Positions 51,348 to 61,121 of a DNA stretch of 64,000 nucleotides are shown here, piece after piece. Under the pieces are notes generated by a model, which made no database searches, was not told the origin of the DNA, and saw nothing but the letters and a program-made list of their open reading frames with translations. The first letter of the stretch is position 1, and the number at the start of each line of letters is the position of its first letter. This DNA is from Lachnospiraceae bacterium (GTDB lineage: Bacteria; Bacillota; Clostridia; Lachnospirales; Lachnospiraceae). A program made the position numbers and the translations under genes. The DNA is taken from positions 1 to 64,000 of the forward strand of contig BLLU01000243.1 of NCBI GenBank assembly GCA_011959105.1, read 5' to 3'.

Positions 51348-52319
51348 ATGGACATAATCAGAATCGGGACAAGAGGGAGCCGTCTGGCCCTGCGGCAGGC
51401 CGGACTGGTACAGGAAGCACTGCTTCATGCGTTTCATCAGATCAGGACAGAGATCGTAATTCTTCACACAAAAGGGGATAATATATTGGACAGACCCATG
51501 AACCGGATCGGGGGAAAGGGTATCTTTGTCTCTGAATTTGAACAGGCCCTACTGGAGGACCGGATCGACCTGGCGGTACATTCCGCCAAGGATCTGCCCA
51601 TGTCCCTGGCGGAGGGGCTGGTCATTGCGGCAGTTCTGCCCCGGGGAGATGTGCGGGATGTGCTGGTGGTGCCCAAAGGGGCCGGACTCCCTTTTTTCCT
51701 TCAGGATCCCGGCGGTGCAGGGACATCTGCTGGGGGCCGAAGCGGCGGGAAGCCGGGGAATGCCCCGTTTATAATCGGTACCGGCAGCATAAGGCGGCAG
51801 ACCCAGGCCGCCCGGCTCTGGGATTCTGTTGTCTGCGAGAACATCCGGGGCAATGTGGACAGCCGTCTGCGGAAGCTGGAAGAAGGCGGTTATGATGGTA
51901 TCATTCTGGCGAAGGCAGGCTTGGACCGGCTGGGGGGAGGACAGGAATGGGAGGAGCGGTTTGACTTTTATCCCCTGCATCCCGGGGCATTCCTGCCTGC
52001 CGCCTGCCAGGGGATTATTGCCGTGGAGGCCCGGGGGAATTCTCCGTTGGCGGCTATGTGCAGGCAGTTTACCGATTGGGATACGGAACTATGTTTTCTG
52101 ACGGAACGAGAACTGCTGTCGTATCTTGCATCGGACGGCGGTGAATCCGGCAAAGAGATATGCAGTACGGCGGCCGCAGCCTGGTGCAGGAGAGAAGGGG
52201 AGAACCTGACGCTGGATGTGATGTATGCGGAAAAGAGATGTACCTGCAGCTGCAGAGCCGAACTGGAGGCAGGTCTGCAGACGGCGCGGGAAGCAGCCAG
52301 GAGAGTAAAGCCGGGATGA
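51348..52319 (+). CDS. hemC: Hydroxymethylbilane synthase, atypical C-terminus
   Basis: 323 residues. RIGTRGSRLALRQA, TKGDNILDRPM, VHSAKDLPM and GTGSIRRQTQA are canonical. The cofactor-attachment region usually reads LEGGC(x)PIG; here it is SYLASDGGESGKEICSTAAA, with a short insertion between GG and Cys and no PIG. Polymerises four porphobilinogen units on a dipyrromethane cofactor held by that Cys. The ten bases after the SirC stop contain the ribosome site. Confidence 0.88.
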   Translation: MDIIRIGTRGSRLALRQAGLVQEALLHAFHQIRTEIVILHTKGDNILDRPMNRIGGKGIFVSEFEQALLEDRIDLAVHSAKDLPMSLAEGLVIAAVLPRGDVRDVLVVPKGAGLPFFLQDPGGAGTSAGGRSGGKPGNAPFIIGTGSIRRQTQAARLWDSVVCENIRGNVDSRLRKLEEGGYDGIILAKAGLDRLGGGQEWEERFDFYPLHPGAFLPAACQGIIAVEARGNSPLAAMCRQFTDWDTELCFLTERELLSYLASDGGESGKEICSTAAAAWCRREGENLTLDVMYAEKRCTCSCRAELEAGLQTAREAARRVKPG

Positions 52320-53965
52320 CAGGCCCAAAATGCAGGAGAGCGCTTGGGATGGGGAATGATTTGAAAACGGGAAAAGTATATCTGGTAGGGGCAGGCTGCG
52401 GGGATCCGAAACTTCTTACGGTGAAGGCCAGAGAACTTCTTGCTGTCTGTGAGTCTGTCATTTATGACAGCCTGGTCTCTGAGGAAATGCTGCAGTGGAC
52501 AAAGCCGGACTGTGAGAAACTTTATGTGGGTAAGCGGTTTGGCGCTCATGCCATGAGGCAGAATGAGATCAACGAACTGCTAATTCAAAAAGCCAGGGAG
52601 GGTAAACTGGTGGTGCGCCTGAAAGGCGGAGACCCCTATGTGTTCGGAAGGGGCGGGGAGGAGTTTCTGGCGTTGCTGGAGGCCGGAATCCTCTGTGAGG
52701 AGATACCCGGGATATCCTCTGCCATTGCAGTCCCTGCCGCGGCGGGGATTCCCGTCACCCACAGGGGGCTGGCCGGAAGTGTCACAGTGGTGACAGGCAC
52801 GGCAGCCGGGGAGGACGGGCAGCCCCGGCTGAAACTGGAATTTGAAATCCTGGCCAGGCTGTCAGGCACGCTGGTGATCCTGATGGGCATGCATTTCCTG
52901 AAAGAGATTGCGGAAGGATTGATAGGTGCCGGGAAACCTTCGGATACGCCCTGCGCTGTGATTATGGAGGGGACCACCGGAAATCAGAGATGCCTGCGGA
53001 CCATACTTTCTAAGATGCCGGGGGAAGCGGCGGCTCAGGGTTATACTTCCCCGGCGGTGATTGTGGTGGGGGCTGTGGCAAAGCTGGAACTGTCTTCGGA
53101 AGCGGATCTGCCTCTGGCCGGCGTCACCGTAGGAGTTACGGGAACCCCCGGTTTTGTGGAAAGGCTTTCCGGGGCATTGAGGCGGCGGGGCGCCGGCGTG
53201 TGGGACATGGGTTTTATGGAAGTGCGTCCCATGGGGAAACCGCTGCCGGATTTGGCGGATGCTTCCTGGCTTGTATTCACCAGTCCCAACGGGGTGCGGA
53301 TTTTTCTGGATCAGATGCAGCGGGAGAGAAGGGATCTGCGCAGCCTCCGGGATAAGCGCATTGCTGTGATCGGGCCGGGAACGGGAAAGGTCTTTGAGGA
53401 AGCAGGAGTGTTCCCGGATTATATGCCGAAGGAATATGATGCCGTGCATCTGGCGGAAGGCCTCAGTGAAAAGATATTGATAGAGAGACAGGCGGAAGGC
53501 CGGCTTTCTAAGGAGGCAAAGCCGCAGGCATACGGCCCCGCTGTCTTTCTAAGGGCCCGGGAGGGGAGTGATGCCCTTCCCCGGGTGTTTCGGCAGAAAG
53601 GAATCCCGTTTTTGGAGGCGCCGCTCTATGAATTGGGCGTCCATAAGGGAAAGCGCGCCGCAGCGCTGGGGAGAGAACCGGACTATATTGTCTTTGGCTC
53701 GGCCATGGGAGTGCGGGCCTATTTCGAGGGGGCAGCGGAAACGCAGGCAGTCGAAGAGGCGGTGAAAGTGCAGACAGAAAAGACCGAAGGCATGGTGCAG
53801 AGCGGCAGAAGGAATTCCCCCCGCTATCTCTGTATCGGGGAAATGTGCGGAAAAGAATTGGCAAAATATACAAACCATCCCTTCTTGACCGCCGGGGAAT
53901 CCAGTATAGAGGGAATTGTGTCTTGTCTGTGCGGGGATGTGATGCTGCGGACAGACGGGAATTAA
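52316..53965 (+). CDS. cobA-hemD: Uroporphyrinogen-III methyltransferase / synthase fusion
   Basis: 549 residues. About 12-265: SUMT (YLVGAGCGDPKLLTVKA, VRLKGGDPYVFGRGGEE, GIPVTHRGLAGSVTVVTG). About 275-545: uroporphyrinogen-III synthase (VGVTGTPGFVERL, LVFTSPNGVRIFL, IAVIGPGTGKVFEEAG, YIVFGSAMGVRAYF). Makes uroporphyrinogen III and methylates it to precorrin-2. ATG 52316 overlaps the hemC stop; ATG 52349, also preceded by AGGAGAG, is an alternative. Confidence 0.9.
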   Translation: MTGPKCRRALGMGNDLKTGKVYLVGAGCGDPKLLTVKARELLAVCESVIYDSLVSEEMLQWTKPDCEKLYVGKRFGAHAMRQNEINELLIQKAREGKLVVRLKGGDPYVFGRGGEEFLALLEAGILCEEIPGISSAIAVPAAAGIPVTHRGLAGSVTVVTGTAAGEDGQPRLKLEFEILARLSGTLVILMGMHFLKEIAEGLIGAGKPSDTPCAVIMEGTTGNQRCLRTILSKMPGEAAAQGYTSPAVIVVGAVAKLELSSEADLPLAGVTVGVTGTPGFVERLSGALRRRGAGVWDMGFMEVRPMGKPLPDLADASWLVFTSPNGVRIFLDQMQRERRDLRSLRDKRIAVIGPGTGKVFEEAGVFPDYMPKEYDAVHLAEGLSEKILIERQAEGRLSKEAKPQAYGPAVFLRAREGSDALPRVFRQKGIPFLEAPLYELGVHKGKRAAALGREPDYIVFGSAMGVRAYFEGAAETQAVEEAVKVQTEKTEGMVQSGRRNSPRYLCIGEMCGKELAKYTNHPFLTAGESSIEGIVSCLCGDVMLRTDGN

Positions 53966-53981
53966 AATGGAGGAAAATAAA

Positions 53982-54962
53982 ATGGTTCGTTTCAGAAGGC
54001 TGAGAAGGGACGGGCGGATTCGCAGCCTGGTCCGGGAGACCAGGCTGCATCCCGGGGACTTTGTCTATCCCCTGTTTGTGATAGAGGGGGAGGGAATTGA
54101 GAACCCGGTGGAATCCATGCCGGGCGTGTTCCAATATTCCATCGACAGGCTGCCCGGGATACTGGAACAGGTGAAGGAAGCCGGTATCGGAGGGATTCTG
54201 CTCTTTGGAATCCCGGCCCACAAGGATCCCCAGGGCAGTCAGGCGTATGCGCAGGACGGAATCACTCAGCGCGCAGTGGGTTTTATCCGGGAGAAGTACC
54301 CGGAAATCTATGTAATAGCGGATGTGTGTCTGTGTGAGTACACTTCCCATGGACATTGTGGAATGGTGTGCGGCGAGGAAATATTAAACGATGAAACCCT
54401 GCCACTTCTGGCGAAGATGGCGGTAAGCCTGGCGGAGGCCGGGGCGGATATGATTGCGCCCTCCGATATGATGGACGGGCGGGTGGGGGCCATACGGAAA
54501 GCTCTGGATGAGGCGGGATATATCCAGACCCCCATTATGGCCTACAGCGCCAAGTTCGCCTCTGCTTACTATGGTCCGTTCAGAGATGCTGCCCATTCCG
54601 CACCGGGGTTTGGAGACCGTAAAAGCTACCAGATGGATCCGGCCAATGGGAAAGAGGCGCTTCGGGAGATCCGGGCCGATCAGGAGGAGGGGGCGGATCT
54701 TGTGATGGTGAAGCCTGCTCTGGCCTATCTGGATGTTTTGAAAGAAGCGGTTCTTCGATATGATATGCCCATGGCGGTATACAATGTGAGCGGTGAATAC
54801 GCCATGGTAAAAGCGGCGGCGGCAAACGGATGGATTGATGAGCGGCGGATTGTGATGGAGAACCTGACGGCCATGAAGCGGGCGGGGGCAAAGATTATTA
54901 TAAGCTATCATGCCCTGGATGCGGCGGGATGGTGCCGGGAGGAGGAGAATCCCGTTTCCTGA
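53982..54962 (+). CDS. hemB: Delta-aminolevulinate dehydratase (porphobilinogen synthase)
   Basis: 326 residues. Zinc site DVCLCEYTSHGHCG (three Cys), Schiff-base lysines in YSAKFASAYYGPFRDAA and VMVKPALAYLDV. Condenses two aminolevulinates to porphobilinogen. ATG 53982 has GGAGG eight bases upstream; ATG 53967 lacks a ribosome site. Zinc-dependent form, as the cysteines show. Confidence 0.95.
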   Translation: MVRFRRLRRDGRIRSLVRETRLHPGDFVYPLFVIEGEGIENPVESMPGVFQYSIDRLPGILEQVKEAGIGGILLFGIPAHKDPQGSQAYAQDGITQRAVGFIREKYPEIYVIADVCLCEYTSHGHCGMVCGEEILNDETLPLLAKMAVSLAEAGADMIAPSDMMDGRVGAIRKALDEAGYIQTPIMAYSAKFASAYYGPFRDAAHSAPGFGDRKSYQMDPANGKEALREIRADQEEGADLVMVKPALAYLDVLKEAVLRYDMPMAVYNVSGEYAMVKAAAANGWIDERRIVMENLTAMKRAGAKIIISYHALDAAGWCREEENPVS

Positions 54963-55033
54963 CAGGCGCGGCATTACAAACGAAATCAGGCCGGATATGG
55001 CAGGGCAGAGACGGGGCAGGGAGAGACAGGAAG

Positions 55034-56344
55034 ATGTTGCAGGAACCAAAAAAGCAGGAGAAACAATCGGAGGCACTATATGAAAGGGCTGTGAGGCTCA
55101 TGCCGGGCGGGGTAAACTCCCCGGTCCGGGCTTTTCAGGCAGTGGGCAGGCAGCCATTTTTCGCGGCCCGGGCAGAGGGGCCCTGGCTGTATGATGTGGA
55201 CGGGAACCGATATCTGGATTATGTCTGTTCCTGGGGGCCGGGAATTCTGGGGCATGCTCATCCGAAGGTGATAGAGGCAGTTCAGAAAGTGTGCGCCCTG
55301 GGGCTTACCTTCGGAACCCCCGTACCAGGGGAGGTGGAACTGGCGGAGCGGATTGCTGCCTGCGTGCCGGATCTGGAGATGGTGCGTCTGGTAAGTTCCG
55401 GGACGGAGGCGGTGATGAGCGCCGTGCGGGTAGCCAGAGGATTCACCGGCAGAGAGAAGATTCTCAAATTTGCCGGGAATTACCACGGACATTCCGATGG
55501 ACTTCTGGTGAAGGCCGGCTCCGGGCTGATGACCCAGTCGGTGCCGGACAGCGCCGGCATACCGGCGGGCTATGCGGCCTGCACGTTGACGGCAGTATAT
55601 AACGACACAGAGTCTGTCCGCAGGCTCATGGAAGAAAACAGGGGACAGGTGGCGGCCATCGTGGTGGAACCGGTAGCTGCGAACATGGGAGTCGTGCCGC
55701 CGAAAAAGGGTTTTCTGGAGTTTCTGAGAAAGATCGCTTCGGAACAGGGTGCGCTGCTGATTTTTGATGAAGTGATCACGGGTTTCCGTCTGGCTCTGGG
55801 CGGAGCCACGCAGTATATGGGAGTCCATGCCGATCTGCACACCTTCGGGAAGATTGTGGGCGGCGGTATGCCCCTGGCGGCTTATGGAGGCAGACGGGAT
55901 ATCATGTCCTGTGTGGCCCCTCTGGGAGCCGTATACCAGGCGGGGACACTGTCCGGGAATCCGGTGGCTGTGGCAGCAGGGCTGGAGACGCTGAGGATTC
56001 TCATGGAGGATGGGGGGATTTATGACCGCCTGGAGGCCAGGGCCCGAAGATTGGAGAGCGCTTTCCGAAGCAGGGGGCTTACGGTAAACCGCGCAGGCTC
56101 GCTTCTCTCTCCGTTTTTTGCGCCCGGCTGGGAGAAGGGAGAAAGCGCCGCCGTGGAAAAATATGAGGATGCCTGTGGCTGCGACAGGGAGGCGTTTGCG
56201 GGCTATTTCAACCGAATGCTCTCCAGGGGAATATACGTGGCTCCCTCTCCGTTTGAGGCCATGTTTATCTCTGATGCCCATACGGAAGAACTGATCGGCG
56301 AGACCTGCAAGGCGATTGAGAACGCAGTCTCTTTTTCTGAATGA
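55034..56344 (+). CDS. hemL: Glutamate-1-semialdehyde 2,1-aminomutase
   Basis: 436 residues. Class-III aminotransferase fold: PGGVNSPVRAFQAVG, SSGTEAVMSAVRVARG, FAGNYHGHSDGLLVKAGSG, IFDEVITGFRLALGGA and the PLP lysine in TFGKIVGGGMPLAAYGG. Converts glutamate semialdehyde to aminolevulinate. ATG 55034 follows a GGGAG/AGGAAG region. Last enzyme of the operon; no hemE or later heme gene follows. Confidence 0.94.
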   Translation: MLQEPKKQEKQSEALYERAVRLMPGGVNSPVRAFQAVGRQPFFAARAEGPWLYDVDGNRYLDYVCSWGPGILGHAHPKVIEAVQKVCALGLTFGTPVPGEVELAERIAACVPDLEMVRLVSSGTEAVMSAVRVARGFTGREKILKFAGNYHGHSDGLLVKAGSGLMTQSVPDSAGIPAGYAACTLTAVYNDTESVRRLMEENRGQVAAIVVEPVAANMGVVPPKKGFLEFLRKIASEQGALLIFDEVITGFRLALGGATQYMGVHADLHTFGKIVGGGMPLAAYGGRRDIMSCVAPLGAVYQAGTLSGNPVAVAAGLETLRILMEDGGIYDRLEARARRLESAFRSRGLTVNRAGSLLSPFFAPGWEKGESAAVEKYEDACGCDREAFAGYFNRMLSRGIYVAPSPFEAMFISDAHTEELIGETCKAIENAVSFSE

Positions 56345-56460
56345 TGTAAGCCGCCGGAGAGCGGATGGAAAGCCCGGAACACAGGGCCGGGAGAGGCGCC
56401 CAGGCGGGAACAGAACTACTTGGAAAGATGTGCATGCATAACTACCAGGAGGAAGCAACG

Positions 56461-57249
56461 ATGATTATGATGGACAATGTATGTAAGTCATACAGGATTG
56501 CAAAGAGGAACGGAGGCTTTCAGGAAGCCGTGAAGGCCCTGTTCCACAGAGAGTACGAAGAAATCCACGCGCTTAAAAATGTGAGTTTTACCATCTCTGA
56601 CGGGGAGATGGTGGGCTATATCGGTCCCAACGGAGCGGGGAAGAGTTCTACTATCAAAATTCTAAGCGGAATATTGACGCCCGACAGCGGCAGCTGCCTG
56701 ATAGACGGCAGAGTGCCTTGGAAAAACCGCATCGAACATGTGCGCCGGATCGGCGTGGTGTTCGGCCAGCGCACGCAGTTGTGGTGGGATGTTCCGGTCA
56801 TAGATTCCTATGAGTTATTAAAAGAGATCTATACCATCCCGGACCAGGTCTATCGGTCCAATCTCGATGAATTGACGGAGTTATTGAATCTGGGGGAACT
56901 GCTGCGCACCCCGGCCAGGCAGTTGTCTCTGGGGCAGCGTATGCGTTGTGAGATAGCGGGTTCCCTGCTCCACAGTCCCCGGGTTTTGTTTCTGGACGAG
57001 CCCACCATCGGTCTGGATGCCGTGTCCAAGCTGGCAGTGCGGGACTTTATCAGAAAGCAGAATGAGATCCATGGAACCACGGTGATCCTGACCACCCATG
57101 ATATGCAGGATATTGAGGCGCTGACCAGGCGGATCATTCTGATCGGTAAGGGGCAGATTCTGATGGATGGTACGCTGGAGGAGATTCGGCGCGGCGGGGA
57201 GAGCATTGACCAGGAGCTGGCGGAACTGTATCGCAGTTATGACATATAA
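56461..57249 (+). CDS. ABC-2 exporter ATPase
   Basis: 262 residues. Walker A GPNGAGKSS, Q-loop GVVFGQRTQLWWDVP, signature LSLGQRMRCE, Walker B VLFLDEPTIGLD, switch TTHDM. The WWDVP Q-loop and long insert before Walker A (AVKALFHREYEEI) mark the DUF990-associated exporter group. ATG 56461 has AGGAGG eight bases upstream. Works with the two permeases downstream. Confidence 0.92.
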   Translation: MIMMDNVCKSYRIAKRNGGFQEAVKALFHREYEEIHALKNVSFTISDGEMVGYIGPNGAGKSSTIKILSGILTPDSGSCLIDGRVPWKNRIEHVRRIGVVFGQRTQLWWDVPVIDSYELLKEIYTIPDQVYRSNLDELTELLNLGELLRTPARQLSLGQRMRCEIAGSLLHSPRVLFLDEPTIGLDAVSKLAVRDFIRKQNEIHGTTVILTTHDMQDIEALTRRIILIGKGQILMDGTLEEIRRGGESIDQELAELYRSYDI

Positions 57250-57321
57250 CGGCAGAGGTTTGAAGAGGGATAGTTTCATATGGATTTGAATGTCTGCGTA
57301 AGCGGGCAGTTAGGAGTTGAG

Positions 57322-58125
57322 ATGAAAAAGTATCTTTCGTTCTTTCGGCTGCGGTTTATTATGGGACTGCAGTACCGTACGGCGGCAGCGGCGGGGATTG
57401 TGACTCAGTTTTTCTGGGGCGCCATGGAAATTTTGGCATTCCGGGCATTTTACGAGGCGGATGCGGCGGCTTTTCCCATGCCTTTTGAGGCAGTGGTGAC
57501 TTATGTCTGGCTGCAGCAGGCATTTTTGGCCATGTTTGCAGCCTGGGGCATGGAGGGGGAAATCTTTGATGCAATTCGAAACGGCAATATTGCCTATGAA
57601 CTCTGTCGGCCGGTGGGCATCTATCAGATGTGGTTTGCCCGTTCTGCGGCCAACCGGGTCTCCAGGGCATTGCTGCGTTGTGTTCCGATTCTGGCGGTGG
57701 CCTCTCTGCTGCCGGCGCCCTATGGCCTGGGGCTGCCGGCCAGCCCGGCCCATGGAGTTCTTTTTCTGTTGACGCTGCTGCTGGGGCTGTTGGTTATGGT
57801 GGCCTTTACCATGTTGGTATATATTACCACTTTCTATACCCTTTCCCCGGAGGGGGTTCGGATTTTCTGCGTGTCGGCGGTGGAATTTTTTGCCGGGGCC
57901 GTGATTCCGCTGCCCTTTTTTCCCGAAAAAGTACAATATGTTCTGGAACTGCTGCCTTTTGCCGCCATGCAGAATGTGCCGCTGCGTGTCTACAGCGGCA
58001 GTATGACGGGACAGGAAATGCTGCGGGCGGTCTGTCTGCAGGTGTTCTGGCTGGCGGTGTTGACGGGAGTGGGATGGAATCTTTGCAGGAGAGCGGAAAG
58101 AAGAGTGACAGTGCAGGGAGGGTAG
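57322..58125 (+). CDS. ABC-2 exporter permease, first subunit
   Basis: 267 residues, six predicted helices. Starts MKKYLSFFRLRFIMGLQYRTAAAAG, and NGNIAYELCRPVGIYQMWF is the family's conserved cytoplasmic segment. ATG 57322 follows TAGGAG. Substrate unknown. Confidence 0.88.
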   Translation: MKKYLSFFRLRFIMGLQYRTAAAAGIVTQFFWGAMEILAFRAFYEADAAAFPMPFEAVVTYVWLQQAFLAMFAAWGMEGEIFDAIRNGNIAYELCRPVGIYQMWFARSAANRVSRALLRCVPILAVASLLPAPYGLGLPASPAHGVLFLLTLLLGLLVMVAFTMLVYITTFYTLSPEGVRIFCVSAVEFFAGAVIPLPFFPEKVQYVLELLPFAAMQNVPLRVYSGSMTGQEMLRAVCLQVFWLAVLTGVGWNLCRRAERRVTVQGG

Positions 58126-58126
58126 T

Positions 58127-58915
58127 ATGAGAAGAAAAATTCGCCTATACAGACAGTATGTATCTATCGTGGTACGGGGGATGATGCAGTACAAAGCCTC
58201 CTTCCTGCTGAATTCCCTGGGACAGTTCCTGGTATCTTTCAGCGTGTTTCTGGGAATCTATTTTATGTTCCGCAGGTTTCATCAGGTCAGAGGATACAGT
58301 TACAGCGAAGTGCTGCTCTGTTATGCTATAGTGCTGATGGAATTTTCGCTGGCGGAGATGTGGGCCAGAGGATTTGACACATTTTCGGGCCTGGTCAGAA
58401 GCGGCGAGTTTGACCGGGTATTGGTGCGGCCCCAGGGAGAGATTCTGCAGGTGCTGGGCAGCAGATTTGAACTGACCCGGCTGGGCAGGATGTCCCAGGC
58501 TGTGGTCATGCTGGTTTATGCGTTCTGCACGGCGGAGATTCACTGGACTGTGGGCAGGGTGTGTACGTTTCTGTTTATGCTGGTCGGCGGTACGGCAGTG
58601 TTTTCCGGGCTGTTTCTCATCTATGCGGCGCTCTGCTTTTTCACGCTGGAGGGCTTGGAATTCATGAATGTTTTGACGGATGGGGCGAGGGAATATGGCA
58701 AGTACCCGCTGGACGTGTACGGCAAGCGGGTATTGCAGTTTGCCACGGTGCTTGTGCCCTATGCCCTGATCCAATATTATCCCCTGCAATATATTCTGGG
58801 AAGGACCGCCAACCCCATATACATCTTCCTGCCTCTGGCAGCGGTGCTGTTTCTGCTGCCCTGTTACGGACTGTGGCGGTATGGGGTGAGGCATTATAAG
58901 TCCAGCGGGTCGTGA
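58127..58915 (+). CDS. ABC-2 exporter permease, second subunit (DUF990-like)
   Basis: 262 residues, six helices. RRKIRLYRQYVSIVVRGMMQYKAS, SGEFDRVLVRPQGEILQVLGSRFE and VPYALIQYYPLQYILGR are typical of the second permease in this exporter type. One base after the first permease stop, with GGGAGG as ribosome site. Confidence 0.88.
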   Translation: MRRKIRLYRQYVSIVVRGMMQYKASFLLNSLGQFLVSFSVFLGIYFMFRRFHQVRGYSYSEVLLCYAIVLMEFSLAEMWARGFDTFSGLVRSGEFDRVLVRPQGEILQVLGSRFELTRLGRMSQAVVMLVYAFCTAEIHWTVGRVCTFLFMLVGGTAVFSGLFLIYAALCFFTLEGLEFMNVLTDGAREYGKYPLDVYGKRVLQFATVLVPYALIQYYPLQYILGRTANPIYIFLPLAAVLFLLPCYGLWRYGVRHYKSSGS

Positions 58916-59062
58916 TTTCTCTTTCTGTAACCCTGCTTTGTCTTTGCCCGGACAATGGAGGACTAGCCTCTTTCAATTTTACTGTAATAGACATATAATA
59001 TAGCAACGACAAACCGAAATTTAGACTAGCCGAGTATATGCGAAAAGGAGATAGTGCCTATT

Positions 59063-59713
59063 ATGAAAACAGTTTTAAAACCTGTTACCAATGTCGTTTT
59101 TTTCTTCTTAATCAATTTTGGCTTCTGGGAAGTGCTGGTAGGGGCTGGAATGAATAGGTCGTGGGCTTCGTTTACAGTCTATGCCGTTTTGATTGTATTC
59201 GTCATTGCAATTTGGAATAAAGACTTGTTAATCAAATGGAATCAATTTAAAAGAGAAATAAAGAGTTGGCGGACTTTTTTTATTGTGTTATTGATTTGGC
59301 TCGCTGTTTCTGGAATATTGTCATTACTGTTTCAATACATTGTTAATGGGAGTTTTAAAACACAAAATACAGAAACGGTTGAAACAATGGTGGATACAAT
59401 ACCTCCAATCTTAACTTGTATCATGATGTCCATATTTACTCCATTCATAGAAGAGCTCACTTTTAGGGAATCAATAATCGGGTGGGCTGATAAAAGCAAT
59501 AAAGTGGCGATAACAATTATGACTATAATATCCATAATTGCATTTGACTGCATTCATCTATATGAAATGAGGGAATTTTTCTATTATCTTCCACTCTCAA
59601 TTGGTTTGACAACTTTTTATATAAAGCACAATAGAAATATTTATTCAAGCATTATTATGCACGCACTGGCAAACTTACCGGGTGCAGTTATGATGATAAT
59701 AGCTGTAGCGTAA
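59063..59713 (+). CDS. CPBP-family intramembrane metalloprotease
   Basis: 216 residues, about six helices. EELTFRESI near residue 140, His in CIHLYEMRE, and HALANLPGAV near the end are the CPBP catalytic motifs. AT-rich between GC-rich neighbours, so probably acquired. AAAGGAG is 13 bases before ATG 59063; a GTG nine bases upstream is possible. Related family members confer bacteriocin immunity; the role here is unknown. Confidence 0.82.
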   Translation: MKTVLKPVTNVVFFFLINFGFWEVLVGAGMNRSWASFTVYAVLIVFVIAIWNKDLLIKWNQFKREIKSWRTFFIVLLIWLAVSGILSLLFQYIVNGSFKTQNTETVETMVDTIPPILTCIMMSIFTPFIEELTFRESIIGWADKSNKVAITIMTIISIIAFDCIHLYEMREFFYYLPLSIGLTTFYIKHNRNIYSSIIMHALANLPGAVMMIIAVA

Positions 59714-59954
59714 AATTTATATTTGGAGAAAACTCACAGGATAGATTTTATTTTGGAAACGGAAAGGTATTTATGATTTTTATCAATTACTCTTTTATCT
59801 GCAAGGTCGAGTTGCCCGACACCTAAAGTTCGACCTGTCCGGCAGCCAGCCGGATAGGGAATGGCAAAATTTTTTACATTTCTTTTACTTCTTTATCTCA
59901 CAGGAGCAAAGAGCCGGGGCATATAGTATAGAAAACAAAACAGGATCATTAAAA
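59714..59954. other. AT-rich intergenic stretch before SDR gene
   Basis: No gene. TCCGGC and GCCGGA form a small hairpin near 59840-59857, and TATAGT lies near 59920 as a possible -10. Confidence 0.4.
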
Positions 59955-60827
59955 ATGGATCAATACAGAAAAGGGAATCAAGCATTTCCGCCGCAGCATC
60001 AGGACCGGCAGCCCGGGCTGGAATACCTTATGGAGCCGGTACCGTTGTCCGAATGTGGCAGAACGGGCCGCAGACTGGAGGGTAAGGCGGCGCTGATCAC
60101 AGGAGGAGACAGCGGCATAGGCCGGGCGGTGGCTTATGACTTTGTCAGGGAAGGAGCCTCCGTTGCCATCGTATACTATAATGAAGAGAGGGACGCAAAG
60201 GATACCGCAGAAAGAATCCGCCAGCTTGGAGGCCAGCCTCTGCTTCTCCGGGGGGATTTGAAAGAACCCGAATTTGCCGGGTACTGTGTGGAAAAGACGG
60301 TTCAGTGCTTTGGCGGGCTGGATATTCTGGTGAACAATCATGCGGTGCAGTTTGTACAGCGCAGTATTCTGGACATTTCTCATGAGCAACTGGAGTTTAC
60401 GTTTCGGAACAATGTGTTCTCTTTTTTCTATCTGATACAGCATGCTCTTCCCTATATGAAAGCGGGCGGCAGCATTATCAATACCACCTCCGTGACCGCC
60501 TATCAGGGTAATAAGGATCTGATTGATTACAGTGCTACAAAAGGTGCGATTGTGGCGTTGACCCGTTCCCTTTCCCTGTCTCTGGTGGAGAAGGGAATCC
60601 GGGTGAACGGTGTGGCTCCCGGCCCTATATGGACTCCTTTGATTCCGGCTTCCTATTCGGCTGAGGAGGTTGCCACATTTGGAAGAGGGACCTCTCATGT
60701 GCCCATGGACAGAGCCGGACAGCCCTGTGAAGTGTCTCCCTGCTATGTGTTCCTGGCGTCGGATGATTCCAGCTATATGACGGGACAGGTGCTGCATCCC
60801 AACGGGGGAACCATCACCGGGTCGTAA
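59955..60827 (+). CDS. Short-chain dehydrogenase, stress-protein-39/YghA type
   Basis: 290 residues. N-terminal extension rich in Pro/Gln (QAFPPQHQDRQPGLE), cofactor loop TGGDSGIGR, NNHA, catalytic Ser in TTSVTAYQG and YSATK. The extension with EPVP..YxxxGRLEGK is characteristic of the YghA/general-stress group of SDR oxidoreductases. Substrate unknown. Weak ribosome site AGGAT. Confidence 0.88.
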   Translation: MDQYRKGNQAFPPQHQDRQPGLEYLMEPVPLSECGRTGRRLEGKAALITGGDSGIGRAVAYDFVREGASVAIVYYNEERDAKDTAERIRQLGGQPLLLRGDLKEPEFAGYCVEKTVQCFGGLDILVNNHAVQFVQRSILDISHEQLEFTFRNNVFSFFYLIQHALPYMKAGGSIINTTSVTAYQGNKDLIDYSATKGAIVALTRSLSLSLVEKGIRVNGVAPGPIWTPLIPASYSAEEVATFGRGTSHVPMDRAGQPCEVSPCYVFLASDDSSYMTGQVLHPNGGTITGS

Positions 60828-60941
60828 ACAGCGGTCAAAAGCGGGTACTCCATTTTTAATATTAGTACTGACAAATCTGTTCTGATTGTGGTAGACGTAG
60901 TATGTCTATATTTTTAATCAGTGATATGCATATAAAGATGC

Positions 60942-60972
60942 GTTTATTATGAACTGTTTTATTATGAACAGG
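60942..60972 (+). repeat. Imperfect tandem repeat
   Basis: GTTTATTATGAACT (60942-60955) followed by GTTTTATTATGAACAG (60956-60972), just before the next frame. Confidence 0.7.
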
Positions 60973-60983
60973 GGAGAGTCGAA

Positions 60984-61121
60984 ATGCTTCATATTTTCTA
61001 TGGGGATATGCCGGAGGCGGTATACAACACGGCGATATATTTTAAAAACGTATATGAGGAGAACTGGATCACCCAGCCCCTGTCCAGGGAGATAATTGCG
61101 GATGTGAAATGGAAAAGGTGA
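60984..61121 (+). pseudogene. N-terminal fragment resembling DUF4869 proteins
   Basis: 45 codons with good ribosome site GGGGAGAG: MLHIFYGDMPEAVYNTAIYF and then NVYEENWITQPLSREIIADV. This matches what I recall of the start of DUF4869 proteins, which are about 140-150 residues, so roughly the last two thirds are missing. It fuses to an unrelated frame at 61109. Confidence 0.5.
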
